This document shows positions 32,331 to 36,282 of a DNA stretch of 36,282 nt, in pieces. The first letter of the stretch is position 1. Every line of letters starts with the position of its first letter. This stretch comes from Promethearchaeota archaeon (lineage in GTDB: Archaea; Asgardarchaeota; Lokiarchaeia; Sigyniarchaeales; SOKP01), in assembly GCA_030610785.1 (NCBI GenBank), contig JAUWRB010000003.1:1-36282 (forward strand). Direction: 5' to 3'. The position numbers and the translations under genes were made by a program. Under the pieces are notes generated by a model that did no database searches, was not told where the DNA came from, and was given only the letters and a program-made list of their open reading frames with translations.

Positions 32331-32422
32331 CTACAAGAATAATAGATGATAAAAAAGATTAATAGTTTTCCTTTATTTTAAATCTATATTAATAAAGAAT
32401 TAACTTTTGGAATTGTTAAAGC

Positions 32423-33232
32423 ATGACAGAGAATAAAAATCAAAATTCAGTAGTTCCAGAAAATCATCCCCGTTTCCAAAGTCTAAAATATCGACATAAA
32501 ATAATAGAAGGCATGAAAAATCTTGTTGTGGCAGAAGCGGGCTTGATTGCACATGGAAGAGGAGAATGTTTTGACTATATTTTAGGAGAAAAAACCAATA
32601 AAGCTGCAAAAAAAGCGATAAAGGCAGCAGTAGCAATGCTTCTGCTTGCAAATCATCCAGTGATTAGTGTCAATGGGAATACTGCGGCATTAGTCCCAAA
32701 AGAATTAGTTAATTTATCTGAAGTTCTTAATATCCCTCTGGAAATCAATCTATTTTATAGAAAAAAAGGGCGTGTCGAAGCAATAAAAAAAGTATTAGAA
32801 AATGCAGGTGCAATTAATATCCTTGGAATTGATGAGGATGATATGGTTACTCTTGATGGACTTGAAAGCAATCGCCGTCTCGTAGATAAACTAGGAATAT
32901 ATCAAGGGGATTGTATTTTAGTAATGCTAGAAGATGGCGATAGGACAGAAGCGCTTAAAAAATTGAATAAAAAAGTTATCACAGTTGATTTAAATCCAAT
33001 AAGTAGAACTGCAATATGGGGAGATATTACAATAGTAGATAATATTATAAGGGCGTTACCAGAAATGTTAGCTATTATAGAAGAATTAAAAGATTTAAAG
33101 AAAGAAAAATTAAGGAAAATAGTCCAAGATTTTAAAAATAAAAAAAATATTCAAGATGCTCTTAATTTAATAAAAGATTATATTGATACTCAGAAAAAGG
33201 ACGCGTTTAAAATTTTAGAAATTAAAAATTAA
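32423..33232 (+). CDS. 4-phosphopantoate--beta-alanine ligase (phosphopantothenate synthetase)
   Basis: A 269-residue archaeal enzyme (former DUF137) joining 4-phosphopantoate and beta-alanine with ATP, the step after pantoate kinase in archaeal CoA synthesis. It matches the family throughout: 'HPRFQSLKYRHKIIEGM', 'LIAHGRGECFDYILGEKT', 'HPVISVNGNTAALVPKELVNLSE', 'LEINLFYR', 'LDGLESNRRLVDKLGIYQGDCILVMLEDGDRTEAL', 'ITVDLNPISRTAIWGDITIVDNIIRALP'. Complete. Divergent from prf1; the pathway's PanE is about 0.6 kb further on, on the opposite strand. Confidence 0.94.
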   Translation: MTENKNQNSVVPENHPRFQSLKYRHKIIEGMKNLVVAEAGLIAHGRGECFDYILGEKTNKAAKKAIKAAVAMLLLANHPVISVNGNTAALVPKELVNLSEVLNIPLEINLFYRKKGRVEAIKKVLENAGAINILGIDEDDMVTLDGLESNRRLVDKLGIYQGDCILVMLEDGDRTEALKKLNKKVITVDLNPISRTAIWGDITIVDNIIRALPEMLAIIEELKDLKKEKLRKIVQDFKNKKNIQDALNLIKDYIDTQKKDAFKILEIKN

Positions 33233-33310
33233 AAATAATTATTGATTCAAAAAAACTTAAAAGTTTTTAATATTATAAAAAGTATAATAAAAATTTTAAA
33301 AACGATAATA

Positions 33311-33847
33311 ATGGGTACTAAAGATAAAGATACACAAATCAACTATTTTGTTAATAGTAATAATAAAAATTCCTTTTTTATAAGACAATGCACATTAGAG
33401 GATCTAGAAGGCGTGATAACTGTAAATGAAAAAGAACTTCCCGAAGATTATCCTTATTTTTTTTATAAAAGCATACTTAACAATTTTCCTAAGGCGTTTT
33501 TGGTTGCTTGTTCTAAAAATGAAAAAATTATTGGATATGTTATGTGGAGGGTTGAAAGAACGCCTTCTATAAATAATTTAAGGTTAATCAATAAAGGTCA
33601 TTTAGTATCAATAGCCGTATCTAGCACCTATAAAAGAAAAGGAATCGCGATGGCATTATTATTGAATTCAATGCAGGCGATCAAAACATTTAAAATTATC
33701 GAATATGTCTTAGAAGTACGAGTCTCGAATTATAGCGCAATAAATTTGTATAAGAAACTTAATTTTAAAATTGAAAGTATAAAAAAAAAGTACTACCGTG
33801 ACTCGGAAGACGCCTATTATATGACTTTTAAAAATATCAATATTTAA
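33311..33847 (+). CDS. N-alpha-acetyltransferase, archaeal Ard1/RimI type
   Basis: A GNAT enzyme acetylating protein N-termini. 'FIRQCTLEDLEGVITVNEKELPEDYPYFFYK', 'IGYVMWRVER', then the acetyl-CoA motif 'GHLVSIAVSSTYKRKGIAMALL' (R-x-x-G-I-A) and 'LEVRVSNYSAINLYKKLNFKIESIKKKYYRDSEDAYYM' match archaeal Ard1 almost segment for segment. I chose the ATG at 33311 (178 residues). A TTG at 33242 in the same frame would add 23 non-conserved residues. Convergent with panE. Confidence 0.92.
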   Translation: MGTKDKDTQINYFVNSNNKNSFFIRQCTLEDLEGVITVNEKELPEDYPYFFYKSILNNFPKAFLVACSKNEKIIGYVMWRVERTPSINNLRLINKGHLVSIAVSSTYKRKGIAMALLLNSMQAIKTFKIIEYVLEVRVSNYSAINLYKKLNFKIESIKKKYYRDSEDAYYMTFKNINI

Positions 33848-33851
33848 TTTT

Positions 33852-34823
33852 TTAAGAATTCTCTAATCCTTTTACTAAACATGTTAGTAGTTCATTAATT
33901 GGAACTTTTAGGTTTAAATTTTTTGCATATTTTACAATCCTACCATTTATAAAATCAATCTCAGTAGGATTTCCATTTAATATATCTTGAAGCATTGAAT
34001 TCTTATTTTCTGATGTCTTTTCTGCAACATCATATGTTAAAGCTATAAAGTCCTTTTTTAGGAGATGTATTCCTATTTTTTCTGCAATATTTATTGCTTC
34101 TTTAACCGCCTCTCCCATGAGCCGCTTTATACTTTTATTTTTTAATAAATCCCCATTTCTCAATCGAGTTAAAGCAGCAAAAGGGTTAATACCAATATTT
34201 ACAAAGATCTTTTCCCAACAGTCTTTAATTATATCTTCCGAAATAATCGTCTCTATTCCTGATGAAGAAAGAAGGTCTTTTAATAAAATCAGATCTTCTT
34301 TAGCTATTGCTTTTTGAGATGCTTCTATTTTTGAATCATTTAAAAAAGGATAACCAATTTTAGTATTACCAAAACCAGTATGATATACGTGACCAGGCTC
34401 CTTTAAAAATGCCCCGTTGGTTGTCACGATTCTAATTATTTTCTCTTCAGAACAGTATTTCTTAATAATATCTTCATTTCCAATTCCATTCTGTAAAATA
34501 ACTAATCTCTTACTTGATCCTATTAATTTTGTATACTGGTGTAACGCAGATTCAATATCATAAGTTTTTGTGGTAAGAAATAAATAATCTAACTGCTCAT
34601 GAGTATTCCTCGAATTTTCTGACTCAAATTCTTCATAGTTTTCATAAGCTTTAATATTATTAACTTTTTCAACTCCTTGATTTTTATGCAATGTTAAACC
34701 ATTATTATTAATAAAATCAGCATGTTCTCTCCAACAGAAAAATGTCATTTCAATTATATATTGATTTAGTTGTAAAGAAGATAAATAGCCCCCAAATAAA
34801 CTACCTATTGAACCTGCTCCCAA
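33852..34823 (-). CDS. panE: 2-dehydropantoate 2-reductase (ketopantoate reductase), start obscured
   Basis: NADPH-dependent ketopantoate reductase supplying pantoate for CoA. Visible are 'LGAGSIGSLFGGYL' (Rossmann GxGxxG), 'YLFLTTKTYDIESAL', 'VILQNGIGNEDIIKKY', 'CWEKIFVNIGINPFAALTRLRNG' and 'SSENKNSMLQDILNGNPTEIDFINGRIV', the last with the family's S-S-M-x-x-D motif as 'NSMLQDI'. The frame-defined TTG at 34823 lies inside the first beta strand. In the same frame upstream the sequence reads 'KKKKKIRIDFLGAG', so the real N-terminus must be further 5'. A GTG (34859-34857) before a 15-A run is one base out of frame; one extra A would give a perfect start. See findings. Confidence 0.9.
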   Translation of the reverse strand: MGAGSIGSLFGGYLSSLQLNQYIIEMTFFCWREHADFINNNGLTLHKNQGVEKVNNIKAYENYEEFESENSRNTHEQLDYLFLTTKTYDIESALHQYTKLIGSSKRLVILQNGIGNEDIIKKYCSEEKIIRIVTTNGAFLKEPGHVYHTGFGNTKIGYPFLNDSKIEASQKAIAKEDLILLKDLLSSSGIETIISEDIIKDCWEKIFVNIGINPFAALTRLRNGDLLKNKSIKRLMGEAVKEAINIAEKIGIHLLKKDFIALTYDVAEKTSENKNSMLQDILNGNPTEIDFINGRIVKYAKNLNLKVPINELLTCLVKGLENS

Positions 34824-34886
34824 AAAATCAATTCGGATTTTTTTTTTTTTTTCTCCACTTAAAATAATAAATACCTCTTTATAATC

Positions 34887-35762
34887 CTAAAAAAATTTAT
34901 CTAAACTTGTCTGACCTTTTGAAACAATACCTGATTTTTTTTGAATGTCTAACAGCTTTACTGAATTAGGATTAGTTCTAGGGCTTAATTCTAACTTATT
35001 TATCATCATTAAAGAATTTTTAGTAGCATAACCAGAAAAATGATTGTTAAAATATATACCCACTTTCTCAGCTTTTTGAATTACTTCTTTTACTTGAATT
35101 GCCCATTTCTCTATTTCAGCTTCGTTAAAACAATAATTAAACCAGATTTTTCGCCCATACCCATGAAATCGAATATACGCAAATTTCGAATTTGTAACAT
35201 CCATTCTCGGGGGCAATAATGGCTCGATAACGGCACAATAAGATAAATTTTGGTCTGATAAATAACTGAATACATCATCACTCATCCATGATTTATTTCG
35301 AAACTCAACAGCTACATGATAATTTGTCTCCTTAAGCTCATCAGGCCAATTGCTAATAAATTCTCTTAGATTACTAAAATGCTCCCTCTTTTTGAAGGAG
35401 GGTGGTAATTGAATTAAGAACGCCAATAATTTTCCCGAATCTATTAATGGTTGCATTACATTTAAATATATGTTTAAATCGTCCATGCATGTATCAACAT
35501 CCAATTTGCTATCATGAGTTATCGTTTGTGGAAGCTTCGCTGTGAAAAAGAAATCTTCTGGTGTGCGCTTTACCCAATTCTTTACAACCCAAGGATTAGG
35601 AATATTATAAAATGTCGTATTTATCTCATTTGTGTAAAAAATTTGTGAATAATATGAAAGATAATCCTCCTTTCTCAAGCTTTTTGGATAAAAAACCCCA
35701 ATCCACTCGTCGTAGCCCCATCCTGATGTGCCGATTAATATTTTTTTTTCCATTAGGCTCAT
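34887..35762 (-). CDS. DUF72/YecE-family TIM-barrel protein with C-terminal PIP box
   Basis: A 291-residue DUF72 protein. 'ILIGTSGWGYDEWIGVFYPKSLRKEDYLSYYSQIFYTNEINTTFY' is the family signature, followed by 'FFTAKLPQTITHD', 'LAFLIQLPPSFKKR', 'HVAVEFRNKSWM' and 'FAYIRFHGYGR' with 'VGIYFNNHFSGYATKNSLMM'. DUF72 proteins are TIM barrels of unknown reaction. The last eight residues (284-291), QTSLDKFF, exactly fit the PCNA-interacting-peptide consensus Q-x-x-[L/I/M]-x-x-F-F, and follow a Ser/Gly/Lys linker. This suggests tethering to the replication clamp and a DNA-repair-related role. The stop is 64 bp before the annotated panE start. ATG at 35762. Confidence 0.9.
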   Translation of the reverse strand: MSLMEKKILIGTSGWGYDEWIGVFYPKSLRKEDYLSYYSQIFYTNEINTTFYNIPNPWVVKNWVKRTPEDFFFTAKLPQTITHDSKLDVDTCMDDLNIYLNVMQPLIDSGKLLAFLIQLPPSFKKREHFSNLREFISNWPDELKETNYHVAVEFRNKSWMSDDVFSYLSDQNLSYCAVIEPLLPPRMDVTNSKFAYIRFHGYGRKIWFNYCFNEAEIEKWAIQVKEVIQKAEKVGIYFNNHFSGYATKNSLMMINKLELSPRTNPNSVKLLDIQKKSGIVSKGQTSLDKFF

Positions 35763-36080
35763 GTTAATTTAATTAAATATTATCATCATTTTTAAATTAT
35801 GAGAGTTTATTAGATTAGCTGTATATGTATCACTTAAGGAATAAATATTTAGCTTCTTTTGCCGACTTTATATATTTTGTGAATTTGGATCGAAAAATTT
35901 TTAATTTAATAATTACTGTAATATTTTATCGATGGTATTTAATAAATAATAATTTTATTGCCATTGATAAGTTATTGGTTGATACAATTATTTCATCTAA
36001 ATATGATGTCATAACACCGATAACTGGTAGTGGTCTCGCGGAAGTACCCCATTTTATATCTTTGACATTCGGTCAAGGAA
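35763..36080. other. Intergenic stretch without a confident gene
   Basis: This AT-rich stretch lies between the DUF72 gene and the partial gene at the right edge. A 93-codon frame (35825-36106, plus) covers most of it but has poor composition, no recognisable motif and overlaps the more convincing frame starting at 36081. I therefore leave it unassigned. Confidence 0.4.
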
Positions 36081-36282
36081 ATGGTGATATCAAGCAGGAT
36101 ATTTGAAAATATTAACGGATCTATTAGTATTCTTAATAATTCCGTTAAAAATACAGGAAACGAGATACCATGCCAAGCATATAACATTATGCTCATAGGA
36201 ACAACTCCTCATAATATAAAAGTCTTCAATTTTTATCGTCTCAAATCGTTATATATATTATCGTCTCCGAATACACAAGCCT
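36081..36282 (+). CDS. N-terminus of an unidentified protein, possibly CARF-like, cut by the window end
   Basis: An open frame from the ATG at 36081 runs off the right edge (67 complete codons). An AAGGAA stretch lies directly before it. The second half, 'YNIMLIGTTPHNIKVFNFYRLKSLYILSSPNTQA', has the strand-glycine-turn-helix-strand order seen at the start of Rossmann-like CARF sensor domains ('ILIA..GTTP……KIYLLHTPxT'). A shorter start at ATG 36189 would put that strand at the N-terminus, as is usual. The evidence is a short pattern only; a different Rossmann protein or a chance frame is possible. Confidence 0.35.
   Translation, partial: MVISSRIFENINGSISILNNSVKNTGNEIPCQAYNIMLIGTTPHNIKVFNFYRLKSLYILSSPNTQA

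Noticed and set aside
33242-33310. Extended N-terminus of the Ard1-like gene from a TTG
   Set aside because: The 23 extra residues are not part of the family and an ATG at 33311 gives a normal start.
35825-36106. 93-codon plus-strand frame, and the 67-codon minus frame at 35993-36196
   Set aside because: No recognisable domain and poor composition; they conflict with the better frame beginning at 36081. Kept as unassigned sequence.
1-36282. CRISPR arrays, insertion sequences, att sites, prophage genes
   Set aside because: No regularly spaced repeats, transposase, integrase or inverted terminal repeats were seen; the only tandem repeats are two-copy.

Overview
This window is a stretch of an AT-rich archaeal genome. 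It carries TFB, the Rpo12 polymerase subunit, aIF2-beta, aRF1, NMD3, Rio1, a Dim2-like KH protein, an archaeal-type CoA pathway and archaeal UMP kinase. Several proteins point to an Asgard (Promethearchaeota, Lokiarchaeia-like) organism: a roadblock-like protein, a PAC3/4-type proteasome chaperone, a RING-like zinc protein, a SWIM protein resembling eukaryotic SWS1/ZSWIM7, and an RPA32-like OB-fold plus winged-helix protein. The lineage is inferred from gene content only. There is no rRNA, CRISPR array, insertion sequence or phage module. This is chromosomal housekeeping DNA with many short transcription units on both strands.

Layout. 1-5.1 kb: RPA large subunit (cut by the window edge), a HisA-like protein, the RING-like protein, MfnB (methanofuran precursor synthesis), a GNAT enzyme, and a 516-bp gap with a GC-rich structured island and an exact tandem repeat. 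5.1-8.5 kb: PAC2 protein, Rpo12, TFB, a zinc protein and the roadblock-like protein. 8.7-11.9 kb: ArgC/LysY, an ADTH-synthase-type aldolase, the PAC3/4-like protein, two small zinc-ribbon membrane proteins, and a tRNA-Leu(CAA) that appears to be interrupted three times. 12-18.7 kb: tungsten aldehyde:ferredoxin oxidoreductase, UMP kinase, pantoate kinase, ProC, a CxxCxxCC protein, a ThiI-like sulfurtransferase lacking THUMP, and the SWS1-like protein. 18.7-22.9 kb: glycosyltransferase, PLP decarboxylase-fold enzyme, FtsZ and an orphan. 22.9-26 kb: a tight minus-strand operon aIF2-beta, DUF424, NMD3, Rio1 and Dim2 (translation initiation and ribosome assembly). 26.2-36.3 kb: RPA32-like protein, initiator tRNA-Met with a D-loop intron, site-2 protease, TtuA/NcsA, Get3, aRF1, phosphopantothenate synthetase, Ard1-type acetyltransferase, PanE, a DUF72 protein ending in a PCNA-binding motif, and the start of an unidentified gene.

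How the genes fit together. Three of the four archaeal steps from ketoisovalerate to phosphopantothenate are present at dispersed loci (PanE, pantoate kinase, phosphopantothenate synthetase). Both RPA-type proteins, the SWS1-like protein and the PIP-box DUF72 protein are tied to DNA replication or repair. Two PP-loop enzymes suggest tRNA thiolation. Two proteasome-chaperone-like proteins are candidates for 20S assembly. The most striking signals are the two tRNA genes with introns outside the canonical position, the modified RING-like domain, the SWS1-like protein and the C-terminal PIP box on the DUF72 protein.
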